64,000 nucleotides of DNA from DATKUC01 sp964553615 (GTDB lineage: Bacteria; Spirochaetota; Spirochaetia; DSM-27196; DATKUC01): positions 80,908 through 144,907 of the forward strand of contig CAZKMA010000003.1 of the NCBI GenBank assembly GCA_964553615.1, written 5' to 3'. Of the stretch, positions 9,349-18,679 are shown piece by piece. A program made the translations under genes and the position numbers. Below the pieces are notes generated by a model that made no database searches, was not told the origin of the DNA, and saw only the letters and a program-made list of their open reading frames with translations. Each line of letters starts with the position of its first letter. The first letter of the stretch is position 1.

Positions 9349-10035
9349 GTGAACATGGTACAAACTGTCAAATCTCGGACAATCATCCGAGCATCGGTCC
9401 CGATCGGAATTATCGTTGTTCTGGTGATTCTCAGCGTAACGGGAGCAATCGCAACGATAGTGCCGATCAAGGGCGCGCAGTCGGTCGCGGCCATTGCAAA
9501 TGGCGGGACTGCGTTCGATCCCGTCCAGTTCGTTCAGAGCATCTGGAAGTCCCGCGTTATTCCCGAGGCAAACCGCAGTACCCTGACCCTGGACACGCTG
9601 ATTCCGGCGCTGCAGAAGGATCCCGCAAAGGCGGTGGAGGAGTACGGGCATAATGTGGGAGGTGCCGCGAACTTCATTGTCACGTTCTCAGGCACCGTAA
9701 CAAAAATCGATACGTCGTCCCCGACCGGAAGGATAACAATGAAGGTTCCGTACGCGGGCGGAGAGCTTGCCGTAGAGGTTCAGGTCGGTCCGGTCATCCT
9801 CGGTACGTCGCTGCGGGATTCGATGCCGTTCATTTCTTTCAGTCAGTTCCTTAATCAGGTGCAGTATGGAAGTGTAGCTGACGAGCTCAATACCCAGGTT
9901 GAAAAATCGGTCGTGTCAAAGCTCGATCTGAAGAACCTCACAGGAAAGAGACTTACCATCCGAGGAGCATTCACGTACGACAGCACGAACGTGAAGGATA
10001 TCGTCGTTACCCCCATCGTTATTACCATTGTGTAA
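9349..10035 (+). CDS. DUF2291-family predicted periplasmic lipoprotein-like protein
   Basis: Membrane-anchored protein of 228 aa recognised as DUF2291, a family usually found next to ribose-type ABC transporters; its function is not established. There is one N-terminal transmembrane segment (about residues 16-40) followed by a soluble domain with FDPVQFVQSIWKS and the conserved VQVGPVILGTSLRD and FINQ-like SFSQFLNQVQYG. No lipobox cysteine is visible. GTG at 9349 and ATG at 9355 are both possible starts. It is the first gene of the operon of ATPase, permease and binding protein. Confidence 0.8.
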   Translation: MNMVQTVKSRTIIRASVPIGIIVVLVILSVTGAIATIVPIKGAQSVAAIANGGTAFDPVQFVQSIWKSRVIPEANRSTLTLDTLIPALQKDPAKAVEEYGHNVGGAANFIVTFSGTVTKIDTSSPTGRITMKVPYAGGELAVEVQVGPVILGTSLRDSMPFISFSQFLNQVQYGSVADELNTQVEKSVVSKLDLKNLTGKRLTIRGAFTYDSTNVKDIVVTPIVITIV

Positions 10036-10050
10036 CCAGGCAGGCAGAAT

Positions 10051-11574
10051 ATGGAAGATGTAATACTGCGAGCCGAGGGAATTACGAAAGTCTTTCCGGG
10101 AACTGTCGCCCTGAATCGTGTTGACTTTCATGCGCGAGCAGGAAGTGTGAATATCCTGGTAGGAGAGAACGGCGCGGGCAAGTCCACGCTGATGAAGATC
10201 ATTGCCGGTGTCGAGCAGCCGAGCGATGGGAAACTCTTTCTCAATGGTGAAGAGGTTAGCTTTCGCAGCCCGATAGACGCCGCTGCAATGGGCATCGGGA
10301 TCATCTATCAGGAAATCGACCTGTGCCCGAATCTATCGGTTGCTGACAATATATTCCTTACCAGAGAGATTGCACCAAATCAGGTTATCAACTTTCGCAA
10401 ACAGCGACAGATCGCTCACGACCTCCTGAGGCGGCTCGAACACGATATCGATCCGGATGTCAAGGTCGGTGAGCTCGGTGTGAGTTCCCAGCAAATTGTT
10501 GCAATCGCAAAGGCGCTGCTTCAGAACGTGAAGGTGCTCATCATGGATGAACCCACGTCCGCACTTTCCACGGAGGAAGTGGCCGTACTCTTTCGGGTAA
10601 TCCGGGAACTGAAGAGCAACGGCGTATCGATCATCTACATTTCGCACAGACTCGAAGAACTTCTGCAGATCGGCGACTACATCACCGTCCTCCGCGACGG
10701 CATGGTTCAGGCAGAGGAACGGGTAAGCGCAATAGATGTGAACTGGATTGTGGAAAAGATGGTTGGGCGAAGCCTGACCGAGTTCCTTCCGCGGGAGGCG
10801 CACGCGTCCCAGCGGCCGGTCCTGACGGTGGAACACCTTCGATATCCAAAGCCCGAAGGCGGCTTCACCGTAAACGACGTTTCATTCACGGTGCATTCCG
10901 GCGAGATCGTGGGACTTTACGGACTCATGGGAGCGGGCCGCACAGAGCTGTTCGAGTGCCTCATGGGCCTCCATCCGGAAGCGGTAGGTGACATTGTACT
11001 GGAGGAGCAGCGGATTGATGCGACCATGACCGTGGACGAGCGCATCAATCAGGGCGTGGTACTGGTTCCCGAGGATCGGCAGGCTTTCGGGATTGTGCAA
11101 TCCATGTCCGTTGCGGAAAACATTACGCTCGCAAGCCTTGCAAGGTATGCGCGTCTGGGTGTGCTTCCGGGCAATGCCGGTGACACGGACGTACAGAAAG
11201 CCATCAAGGACCTCGCCATCCGGGTATCCGTGTCCAGTCAGCTCATTACGGCTCTCTCCGGCGGCAACCAGCAGAAGGTTGTCCTCGGCAAAGCGCTGCT
11301 GACTGCGCCGAAGATTTTGCTCATGGACGAGCCGACGCGCGGGATAGATGTAAATGCAAAAACCGAAATCTACTCGATCATGAATGAACTGGCACGAAGC
11401 GGGATGTGCATCTTCTTTGCATCCTCTGAGCTCAAGGAGATCACCGCCCTTTCGGATAGAGTGCTCGTTCTCTCGCGCGGCAAGCTGGCCGGCGAGTTCA
11501 TCCGTGGTCAGTACACAGAAAGTGAACTGGTGAAGGCGTCGGCCCTTGACGTCGCCCTGTCAACACATTCCTGA
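10051..11574 (+). CDS. Sugar ABC transporter ATP-binding protein, RbsA/MglA type
   Basis: Two-domain importer ATPase, 507 aa. Domain 1 has Walker A GENGAGKSTLMK and Walker B LIMDEPTSAL with the family-style degenerate signature SSQQIVAIAKAL. Domain 2 has GLMGAGRTE, LSGGNQQKVVLGKAL and LMDEPTRGIDV. It lies 15 nt after the DUF2291 gene and 2 nt before the permease gene. It is a paralogue of the ATPase at 848-2347 but differs throughout, so this is a second transporter rather than a recent duplication. Confidence 0.95.
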   Translation: MEDVILRAEGITKVFPGTVALNRVDFHARAGSVNILVGENGAGKSTLMKIIAGVEQPSDGKLFLNGEEVSFRSPIDAAAMGIGIIYQEIDLCPNLSVADNIFLTREIAPNQVINFRKQRQIAHDLLRRLEHDIDPDVKVGELGVSSQQIVAIAKALLQNVKVLIMDEPTSALSTEEVAVLFRVIRELKSNGVSIIYISHRLEELLQIGDYITVLRDGMVQAEERVSAIDVNWIVEKMVGRSLTEFLPREAHASQRPVLTVEHLRYPKPEGGFTVNDVSFTVHSGEIVGLYGLMGAGRTELFECLMGLHPEAVGDIVLEEQRIDATMTVDERINQGVVLVPEDRQAFGIVQSMSVAENITLASLARYARLGVLPGNAGDTDVQKAIKDLAIRVSVSSQLITALSGGNQQKVVLGKALLTAPKILLMDEPTRGIDVNAKTEIYSIMNELARSGMCIFFASSELKEITALSDRVLVLSRGKLAGEFIRGQYTESELVKASALDVALSTHS

Positions 11575-11576
11575 TA

Positions 11577-12668
11577 ATGCGAGGAAATATGAAACCACAA
11601 ATCGAAAAGCGCAACAAACCGGTAGATTTGAAGTTGATCCTGTTGCGCTTTCGTACGGTCATTGCGCTGGCGGTGATCATTATCATCTTCACTTCTCTGT
11701 CAAAGACGTTCCTGACAGTGGAAAACATCCTTCTGATGACCGTGCACGTGTCAATCAACGCGTTCCTGGCAATCGGCATGACGTTCGTCATTGTGTCCGG
11801 AGGCATAGATCTCTCGGTTGGCTCCATTATGGGACTGACGGGCATGATCGTGGGTGCGCTGATTGACGTAGGAATCCCGCTGCACATATTCGGCGTGGTG
11901 ATCTATTTTCACACCTGGTTCATTGTGCTGATTGGTCTGGCAATTGGGGCAGCAATCGGAGCAATAAACGGCCTGGTCATTACCAAACTGAAAGTTGCTC
12001 CCTTTATAGCCACACTCGGGATGCTCTACATCGGACGCGGGTTTGCGTTGCTGAGCAACAACGGTTCCACCTTCCCGTTTCTGAACGGCCAGAAGGGGCT
12101 CGGAAACATGGGATTCCCCTGGCTCGGCGGCGGCTCGATTCTCGACATTCCGGTACCAATATGGCTGTTCGCCGTGGCCGCAATCATTGCCACCTTCGTT
12201 GCGCGGCGCACGCCATTCGGGCGCCACGTCTTTGCGGTGGGCGGAAACGAACGAGCTGCGTCTCTGTCCGGCGTGCGGGTGAAGTCCATCCGAATGGCAG
12301 TGTACGTCATCTCCGGTGCGCTTGCTGCCTTGAGCGGCATGATCGTCACTTCGCAGCTGGTTGCATCCCAGCCGGCGACAGGCACGAGCTACGAGCTGAA
12401 TGCAATTGCTGCAGCGGTGCTCGGCGGTACTTCACTCATGGGCGGGAGAGGGTCAATCGGCGGCACGGTCATTGGTGCATTTGTCATCGGCATTCTTGCC
12501 GATGGCCTCGTCATGGTCGGTGTCTCTGATTTCTGGCAAATGGTTATAAAGGGTCTGGTCATAATCATTGCCGTTGCAATCGATCAGGTACAACTGAACT
12601 CAACGCACATTGCCGCTGTGAAGGAAGAGAAAGAGGAGGTGCAAACAATGACCGATCAAGTCTCATGA
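11577..12668 (+). CDS. Sugar ABC transporter permease, RbsC type
   Basis: Inner-membrane permease of 363 aa, slightly long because of a polar C-terminal tail rich in Lys and Glu. Family motifs are GMTFVIVSGGIDLSVGSIMG, the VGGNERAASLSGVR coupling segment and VLGGTSLMGGRGSIGGT. The ATG at 11577 lies 2 nt after the ATPase stop; an ATG at 11589 preceded by GAGGA is an alternative. It is part of the DUF2291-ATPase-permease-binding protein operon. Confidence 0.93.
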   Translation: MRGNMKPQIEKRNKPVDLKLILLRFRTVIALAVIIIIFTSLSKTFLTVENILLMTVHVSINAFLAIGMTFVIVSGGIDLSVGSIMGLTGMIVGALIDVGIPLHIFGVVIYFHTWFIVLIGLAIGAAIGAINGLVITKLKVAPFIATLGMLYIGRGFALLSNNGSTFPFLNGQKGLGNMGFPWLGGGSILDIPVPIWLFAVAAIIATFVARRTPFGRHVFAVGGNERAASLSGVRVKSIRMAVYVISGALAALSGMIVTSQLVASQPATGTSYELNAIAAAVLGGTSLMGGRGSIGGTVIGAFVIGILADGLVMVGVSDFWQMVIKGLVIIIAVAIDQVQLNSTHIAAVKEEKEEVQTMTDQVS

Positions 12669-12740
12669 AGTCACTGGTTGTCGGGTCGGAAGCTCTTTGA
12701 TTGAGTTCCGATATCACATTCGAATGGAGAAAAACGCACT

Positions 12741-13751
12741 ATGAAGAACAGCAAGTCTGCGCTGGCCGTGACCATCGCTATCACACTTTCACTTTTCCTT
12801 GCCGCACAGGCATTCGCCAACGGCACAGCCGAGAAGTCTTCAACATCGACTCAGAAGTCCTCGACGTCGACCGCTGCCTCCGGCGAGAAGCTCATGGCAA
12901 TCATTGTCCCGTCTCTGAGCAATCCCTTCTTCGTTGCCGAGGAAAAGATTGCAGCCGCGGAAGCCCAGAAGCTCGGTTACAAGACCATGGTGGCGAGCCA
13001 CAATGATGACCCGAACACCCAACAGCAACTGATCGATACCGCAATTGCGCGGCATGCGGCGGCGATCATCCTTGACAACGCGGGAGCAGATGCAAGCATT
13101 GCACCAATCCAGAAAGCAACGAATGCCGGAATCCCGGTATTCCTCATTGACCGCGAGATCAATGCAAAGGGCATTGCGAAGGCGCAGATTGTATCCAACA
13201 ACTTCCAGGGTGCTCAGCTCGAAGGAACAGAGTTTGCAAAGCTTCTGAACTACAAGGGCACGTATGCCATGATTACCGGTCTTGCGTCCGACACGAATGC
13301 GAAGGTACGGCAGCAGGGTGCGGAGAGCATTCTCAATAAGTTTCCGGACCTGAAAATGGTTGCAAGCCAGGCGGCGAACTGGGATCAGACCAAAGCATTC
13401 AACGTCGCGCAGACTATTCTGCAGGCTCATCCGGATATATCCGGATTCATTGCATCCAACGACACCATGGCAATGGGCATCGAAGCGGCCCTGCAGGCTG
13501 CAAACAAGCCAAACGTCGTAGTTACCGGTTTTGATGGAAGTCCGGATGTCGCCAATTCCATAAAGAAAGGTGAGATCAAGGCGACCGTGCTTCAGCCGAT
13601 TGCGGTCTTCTCGGCCCTTGCAGTGCAGGAAGCCGACAAGTTCCTCAAGACAGGATCTACCGGAAAGCCGGAGAAGCAGGAACTGAATTGTATTCTGATT
13701 ACCCCGGCGAATGTAAATCAATACACCAACTGGGCCATGTCGTCGAACTAA
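12741..13751 (+). CDS. Ribose-type ABC transporter substrate-binding protein
   Basis: Periplasmic binding protein of 336 aa. A signal peptide of about 25 residues ends AQAFANG, then a Ser/Thr-rich linker leads to the mature domain. Family motifs are IVPSLSNPFFVA, AAIILDNAGADAS, GIPVFLIDREIN and FIASNDTMAMGI. The order ATPase, permease, binding protein is the reverse of the first transporter in the window. The chemoreceptor directly downstream may sense this protein or its ligand (inference). Confidence 0.94.
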   Translation: MKNSKSALAVTIAITLSLFLAAQAFANGTAEKSSTSTQKSSTSTAASGEKLMAIIVPSLSNPFFVAEEKIAAAEAQKLGYKTMVASHNDDPNTQQQLIDTAIARHAAAIILDNAGADASIAPIQKATNAGIPVFLIDREINAKGIAKAQIVSNNFQGAQLEGTEFAKLLNYKGTYAMITGLASDTNAKVRQQGAESILNKFPDLKMVASQAANWDQTKAFNVAQTILQAHPDISGFIASNDTMAMGIEAALQAANKPNVVVTGFDGSPDVANSIKKGEIKATVLQPIAVFSALAVQEADKFLKTGSTGKPEKQELNCILITPANVNQYTNWAMSSN

Positions 13752-13760
13752 ACCTTTCCA

Positions 13761-13799
13761 ATCAATGGTGCGTCTCTCAAAGGGAGGCGCACCGTTGAT
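13761..13799 (+). promoter_or_regulatory. Long stem-loop 3' of binding-protein gene
   Basis: The arm ATCAATGGTGCGTCTC pairs with GAGGCGCACCGTTGAT, with two T-G wobbles, around a short loop. It begins 10 nt after the binding-protein stop and ends 12 nt before the chemoreceptor start. There is no T-run, so a stabilising or partial-termination role is more likely than full termination. Confidence 0.7.
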
Positions 13800-13811
13800 C
13801 AGAAAATCCAC

Positions 13812-15494
13812 ATGAGCATACGAGCAAAGCTGCTACTTGTAATTGGCGTATTGATTATCGCCTTTGCTGCTTCTGTTGTCTTCTATTTTGTCCTTCGGTC
13901 CCGTGCCGGAGCGATACAGTCGGAGCAAACGACCCTTTTGAGCCTGCGCACGGCTCTTCTTGCAGAGGGGTTTGAAGCGAACGGACTCGCGTCAGCGCCG
14001 TTGAGCGACCAGAAGTCCGCGTTCGCCCGGGCCGCAAAAGAGACCGATTCGGCCTTTGGGGACGTCAAGACGCTGAAATTGCTGGCGAAAATGAGCCCGC
14101 TGATTGCGAGCGCCCTCGTTTCAATTCAGCAGCTTCAGACACTGCTTGACACTGAAACCACTGAACTGCTCGGAGGCGTGTCGGATATTCAGCGGGACGC
14201 AACAGACTACTACGGTGCCAAATCCAATTCTTCATATTCAGTTTACCAACTTCTCACCGACCTGCAAAATCACAAAAGTGCACTGTTTGATCAGACCTCA
14301 CGTCATATGCAAAGCCTTGTAAGTCTGATCGGATCCGTTGCATCTGATTTTCAGGCTGCAATAACCGTGATCGACAGCCAGGATTCGCTGATCGCGTCGG
14401 AGATCCAGCGAATAGAGTCCCGGAGCAATGCATACGGGATAGTGATGATGTTTCTTCTATTCGTGGCGGCGGTGCTGCTTTCCTTGTTCCTGTCCAGGAA
14501 AATCGTCCAATCCATAAAGTTGATTGCTGGAGACGTGGCGCAGATGAGGGAAGGTGATATAACGCGCACCTTCACAGCCAATACGCGTGATGAGATCGGA
14601 ACCCTTGCATCGGACCTCGGCAGTTTCGTAGTCTCTTTGAAGGACTCAATCAGCAACATTCAAAATGTTTCCACCGAAAATGTCCGCATGAAAGAAGATC
14701 TCATTGCCACGACTGAACAGACCTCCGCTTCCGCCACCCAGATTGCGGCGAACGCTGAGTCGATCAATCATCAGATTTCCATGTTCGACGACAGTGTCGT
14801 AATCGCTTCGAATGCCGTCCGGACAATTGGAACCGGCATGAAAGAACTCGATACGCAAATTGAAGAGGAATCTTCGCAGGTCGAGGGGTCAATTGCGGCA
14901 GTTACTGCAATGATTTCTTTGATTGACGGTGTAACGAAGACGGCCGAGGAACGAAGAGTGGCGACTGAAAAATTGACTACGACCGTCTCGGCCGGTGGAG
15001 AAAAGATGCACGCCACCTTCGAACTCGTCAACGAGATCAATGATAGTGTTGGCAGCATCGAGGAAATAACCACAATCATTGAAGGTTTGAGTTCTCAGAC
15101 CAATCTCCTGGCTATGAACGCGGCCATTGAAGCTGCTCACGCCGGAGACGCCGGAAGAGGCTTCTCGGTGGTAGCCGATGAGATACGCAAACTTGCCGAA
15201 GCGAGCTCCACCAACAGTCATGAGATCTCGAGGATCCTGAAATCGATCGTTGAGAGAGTTTCAGAGGCCGGCACTTCGAGTTCCCAGATGAATCGTGCGT
15301 TCGGTGAGATTGACAGCGAAGTGCAGGGAGTCTCGTCATCGCTCGCAGAGATCTTTTCAAGTATGCAGGATCTTCGGGCGGGAGGGATCCGGGAAATCTC
15401 ATCTGCTGTTGATAACGTGCTGACAAACGCTACACGACTCGGGGAGCTTGGTGAATCTCTCAACCGGGATCTCTCCAAATTCAGGACCGACTAG
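13812..15494 (+). CDS. Methyl-accepting chemotaxis protein
   Basis: Transmembrane chemoreceptor, 560 aa. TM1 spans about residues 5-28, a periplasmic helical sensor domain follows, TM2 is about 207-228, then a HAMP segment and a long coiled-coil signalling domain. The conserved signalling tip is seen as SSQTNLLAMNAAIEAAHAGD followed by GRGFSVVADEIRKLAE. The sensor domain is an all-helical four-helix type rather than a Cache fold. Its position behind the sugar-binding protein suggests taxis to the same sugar. There is no C-terminal pentapeptide tether. Confidence 0.95.
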   Translation: MSIRAKLLLVIGVLIIAFAASVVFYFVLRSRAGAIQSEQTTLLSLRTALLAEGFEANGLASAPLSDQKSAFARAAKETDSAFGDVKTLKLLAKMSPLIASALVSIQQLQTLLDTETTELLGGVSDIQRDATDYYGAKSNSSYSVYQLLTDLQNHKSALFDQTSRHMQSLVSLIGSVASDFQAAITVIDSQDSLIASEIQRIESRSNAYGIVMMFLLFVAAVLLSLFLSRKIVQSIKLIAGDVAQMREGDITRTFTANTRDEIGTLASDLGSFVVSLKDSISNIQNVSTENVRMKEDLIATTEQTSASATQIAANAESINHQISMFDDSVVIASNAVRTIGTGMKELDTQIEEESSQVEGSIAAVTAMISLIDGVTKTAEERRVATEKLTTTVSAGGEKMHATFELVNEINDSVGSIEEITTIIEGLSSQTNLLAMNAAIEAAHAGDAGRGFSVVADEIRKLAEASSTNSHEISRILKSIVERVSEAGTSSSQMNRAFGEIDSEVQGVSSSLAEIFSSMQDLRAGGIREISSAVDNVLTNATRLGELGESLNRDLSKFRTD

Positions 15495-15582
15495 TAGCGG
15501 CACGAACTCTCGCCCGTTCGAAGCGAAGGACCCGCCCGAACAGTGTCTCTTCCCGTGAGCCCCCGTGCTCATTGACGCCTTT

Positions 15583-15610
15583 TTGTTTCGTTCTCGAAAA
15601 GTCGTATACT
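15583..15610 (+). promoter_or_regulatory. Putative promoter of MBL-fold gene, possibly leaderless
   Basis: TTGTTT (15583-15588) and TATACT (15605-15610) are 16 nt apart. The -10 box ends 6 nt before the ATG at 15617, so transcription would begin at or beside the start codon. No ribosome site can fit between them. Confidence 0.55.
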
Positions 15611-15616
15611 TTTCCC

Positions 15617-16252
15617 ATGGAACTCACGAATACCGTACACATGATTGAGGCAACGAAGGGAAGTTACTCGTACCTGGTGCTTGGTCAGGAGCCGGTGCTC
15701 ATCGACACGAGCTTTCCCGGGCGTGCCGGAAAGATCCTCGAGGCGCTGCGGGATCTGGGACTCGAGCCGACAGATGTTGCCCACATCCTCCTGACTCATC
15801 ATGACATTGACCATATCGGGAATGCGAAGGAGCTTGCGGATGCGACCGGCGCCATGGTATGGGCGCCGGCGGAAGACGTCCCCTACATCACGGGGGAAAA
15901 ATCCCGGCCCGGAATAAAGAAGGTACTCGCCGCGTTCGTTCATCCGCGCGTACCGCAGATAGGTGGAACTTATGGCGCGGGCCAGAAGATCGGGGAACTG
16001 GAGATAATTCCCACACCGGGACACACTCCCGGTCATGTGTCCATTCTACATGGGAACGTCCTGTTCGCCGGCGACCTTGTCATGAGCAGCAAAGGCAAGC
16101 TGAAGCCGTCGCCGGGAATTATCAGCTGGAGTACCGACCAGGTGAAACGTTCAATTCGCGAGATTGGGAACAGGAGCTTCGACGTCGTGTGTCCCGCTCA
16201 CGGAGAGCCGGTGCAACGGGGCAATCTCTGGGACACGCTCGTTGACCGGTAG
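15617..16252 (+). CDS. MBL-fold metallo-hydrolase
   Basis: Cytoplasmic metallo-beta-lactamase-fold hydrolase, 211 aa. The metal-binding motif is LTHHDIDHIGN (HxHxDH form THHDIDH), with later ligands in PTPGHTPGHVS, the aspartate in LFAGDLV and the final histidine in VVCPAHGEPV. Glyoxalase-II-like enzymes share this pattern, but the substrate cannot be told. The start at 15617 is chosen because the upstream in-frame region carries the promoter. It converges on the sulfatase gene with only 5 nt between stops. Confidence 0.9.
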   Translation: MELTNTVHMIEATKGSYSYLVLGQEPVLIDTSFPGRAGKILEALRDLGLEPTDVAHILLTHHDIDHIGNAKELADATGAMVWAPAEDVPYITGEKSRPGIKKVLAAFVHPRVPQIGGTYGAGQKIGELEIIPTPGHTPGHVSILHGNVLFAGDLVMSSKGKLKPSPGIISWSTDQVKRSIREIGNRSFDVVCPAHGEPVQRGNLWDTLVDR

Positions 16253-16257
16253 TTGAG

Positions 16258-17553
16258 TCAGGTTTCATAGGTCTGGTCTTCCGGCGAAATCGCTGATCGG
16301 AGATTGATGCGCGAACCTGCGGGGCGCCTTACCTCGCCTGCAAGAAGAGGATCCCTGGTCCGTTCCATCCACGCGTGCAGCCTCCCCTCGAGCTCCTTCC
16401 GGACAGATGCGTATGCGGGATCGTCGATCAGGTTCAATCCTTCGCCGGGATCCAGCGCAAGGTCGTAGAGGGCATCCAGATGGTCATTCCGTTGCAGGAG
16501 CCCGTTTTCAATGAGAATTGTCTTCCCCGGTGAATCATCGATGTTTGCCGGAACCGGACGCCGGTCCGGACTGAAATGACGGATGAGCTTGTAGCGCTGT
16601 GTTCGAACAGAACGCTTTGGCTCATACGCCGCGTGGAACGTCACCTCGGCGAAGAGCTCATCCCGTATTTCACCGGCCTTTCCCGTGAAGAGTGGCACCA
16701 TGCTGTAACCCTCGAGCCACTTCGGCAGGGGAAGACCAGTGATCTCGCAGATCGTCGGAAACAGATCGATGTGAGAGACCATGGCGTCCACCACGCCTCC
16801 CGCCAACGGATTTCCGGGATAAGTCATGATAAGCGCAACTCCGGTTCCGCTGTCCCGCAGCGTGCATTTGTAGCCGGGAAAAGCAATGCCGTGATCGGTC
16901 GTGTACAGGACTATGCTGTTCTCCCACAGACCCGCCTCCTCTATAGCATCGAGCACCACTCCAGCGCACCGGTCGGCCGCAGCGGCCGAACCAAGATATG
17001 CGGCGAAGTCTTCCCTTGTCTGTGGCGTGTCAGGGACGCCGTTCGGTACCTTCAGATAGCCCGGAGTCGCGCCGCCGTTTGCCGGAAATGGGCGGTGCGT
17101 CGCGACCATGCCGAAAGAGAGGAAAAACGGCTCAGGTGAAGAGGCGTGATCCCGCAGAAAATCCGCCGCCCGCTCCGCATTCCGGATTTCCTCCGTGCCC
17201 GCAATAATCTCGCGGTATCCAATTGTGGCGGAATCCGCAGCCTCATGCTGGATTCCCGCCAGAACGCTGTAATAGCCGTTCACGCCCAGGAACCGCGCGA
17301 GGTGTGTGTTGTAATCGGTGATTGCAAACCCTCTGTGGGCGAGCCCGAGCATGCCGCTTCCATGGGCTGAGCGTCCGGTGAGGAGGGCAGCACGGCTTGG
17401 TGAACAGGTCGGAGCAGCACTGTGTGCGTTCCGGAAGAGCGTTGCCCTTCTCGCAAATGCATCGAGATTCGGCGTTGGAACCGGGTTGCCGTAGGGCGAG
17501 ATGAAACGGCCGGTGTCGTGGGTGTGGATGTAGATGACGTTCATGGCAGCCAT
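16258..17553 (-). CDS. Sulfatase (Cys-type, needs formylglycine activation)
   Basis: Arylsulfatase-superfamily hydrolase, 431 aa. The activation motif CSPSRAALLTGR starts at Cys50, the residue converted to formylglycine. Other active-site parts are HTHDTGRF at the N-terminus, where one metal Asp usually found as a pair is single, FFLSFGMVATHRPF, and TTDHGIAFPGYK with the second metal site. No signal peptide is seen, so a cytoplasmic enzyme acting on imported sulfated sugars is likely. A formylglycine-generating enzyme is encoded 2.6 kb away. It is divergent from the Gfo/Idh/MocA gene. The start could also be 3 codons further in. Confidence 0.92.
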   Translation of the reverse strand: MAAMNVIYIHTHDTGRFISPYGNPVPTPNLDAFARRATLFRNAHSAAPTCSPSRAALLTGRSAHGSGMLGLAHRGFAITDYNTHLARFLGVNGYYSVLAGIQHEAADSATIGYREIIAGTEEIRNAERAADFLRDHASSPEPFFLSFGMVATHRPFPANGGATPGYLKVPNGVPDTPQTREDFAAYLGSAAAADRCAGVVLDAIEEAGLWENSIVLYTTDHGIAFPGYKCTLRDSGTGVALIMTYPGNPLAGGVVDAMVSHIDLFPTICEITGLPLPKWLEGYSMVPLFTGKAGEIRDELFAEVTFHAAYEPKRSVRTQRYKLIRHFSPDRRPVPANIDDSPGKTILIENGLLQRNDHLDALYDLALDPGEGLNLIDDPAYASVRKELEGRLHAWMERTRDPLLAGEVRRPAGSRINLRSAISPEDQTYET

Positions 17554-17612
17554 TTTCGCATCTTTCTACCCACTTGTGCGAGCCGATCGAACACCGTACC
17601 ATATCGGTCACT

Positions 17613-18677
17613 ATGAGCAACAAATTGAGAATTGGCATCGTGGGTGCCGGCTGGCCAAGCTGGCAACACATGAAAGGGTACCGGGAAATTCCGGAAGTGG
17701 AGCTCGTCGCGCTCTGTGATGCGAATGAGCAACGGCTGAACCAGATAGCGGATGAATACAGTGTCCCCAGGCGCTACACTTCGTACGAGGAGATGCTTGA
17801 CGCTGAGCATCTTGACGCTGTCAGCGTCTGCACACCGAATGCGTTTCACGCAGACATGTCCATCCTGGCGCTTCGGCGTGGGCTGCACGTTCACTGCGAA
17901 AAGCCCATGGCAATCTCGGCGGCGAAGGCGCAGGAGATGACCAGGGTGAGCAAGGAAACCGGCAAGATTCTCATGATCGGGTTCCAGCGGCGGTTTGGTT
18001 CTCACGCGAGTTTCCTCAAGCAGTATATAGACGACGGGAATCTCGGCGAGATCTATTTTGCACGCGCGGTGTGGATCCGTCGCCGTGGCATACCCGGAAT
18101 CGGCGGATGGTTTACCACGAAGAGCCTTTCCGGGGGTGGTGCCCTCATCGATATCGGTGTTCACGTGCTTGATCTCGCGCTCTGGTATATGGGTTTTCCG
18201 ACCGTCCAGTCAGTCAGCGCAAGCGTGGGGAGCAGGTTCGGCACCCGGATGGTGAAGGATGGGGTTCTTGCAGGCGGCGCGGGGGCCGGTGGCACCCGTT
18301 TTCAGGCGGCACCTCCGCCGGGATCGCGACTCTCCTTCGACGTGGATGACTACGCATTCGCGCATGTCAATTTCGGCGCCGGCCGGTCCATGATGCTCGA
18401 GACGAGTTGGGCGGGAAATATCAAAGAAGATCGCATGGAGGTTCAACTGTGGGGAGAGAAGGCCGGGGCGCGGCTGTTCCCACTCGAGATCTTCGGCGAG
18501 CATCAGGGCGCGCCTGTTGATCTTACTCCGGCGCTCCCGCAGACGGTTGAGCACCACGGGTCTACGCGTCACTTCATCGATGTCATTCTGGGCAGGGCCG
18601 AACTCATCTGCCCACCGGAACAGGGTGCAGCCGGTATCGAACTCGTCGAGAGGATCTACAATTCGGCAACGAGCTGA
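17613..18677 (+). CDS. Gfo/Idh/MocA-family NAD(P)-dependent oxidoreductase
   Basis: Sugar or cyclitol dehydrogenase-like protein, 354 aa. The Rossmann motif is GIVGAGWPSWQHM near the N-terminus, and the family lysine is in VHCEKPMAIS. The C-terminal domain has GGGALIDIGVHVLDLALWYMG. A Gly/Ala-rich loop (about residues 215-245) is longer than usual. The start at 17613 gives the Rossmann strand at once; a longer in-frame start would overlap the divergent sulfatase promoter region. Neighbouring sulfatase suggests a role in sulfated-sugar or uronate breakdown (inference). Confidence 0.92.
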   Translation: MSNKLRIGIVGAGWPSWQHMKGYREIPEVELVALCDANEQRLNQIADEYSVPRRYTSYEEMLDAEHLDAVSVCTPNAFHADMSILALRRGLHVHCEKPMAISAAKAQEMTRVSKETGKILMIGFQRRFGSHASFLKQYIDDGNLGEIYFARAVWIRRRGIPGIGGWFTTKSLSGGGALIDIGVHVLDLALWYMGFPTVQSVSASVGSRFGTRMVKDGVLAGGAGAGGTRFQAAPPPGSRLSFDVDDYAFAHVNFGAGRSMMLETSWAGNIKEDRMEVQLWGEKAGARLFPLEIFGEHQGAPVDLTPALPQTVEHHGSTRHFIDVILGRAELICPPEQGAAGIELVERIYNSATS

Positions 18678-18679
18678 GC

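Noticed and set aside
15556..15571. Small hairpin after the chemoreceptor gene as a terminator
   Set aside because: Only a 5-bp stem, and the T-run begins 8 nt later; too weak to list.
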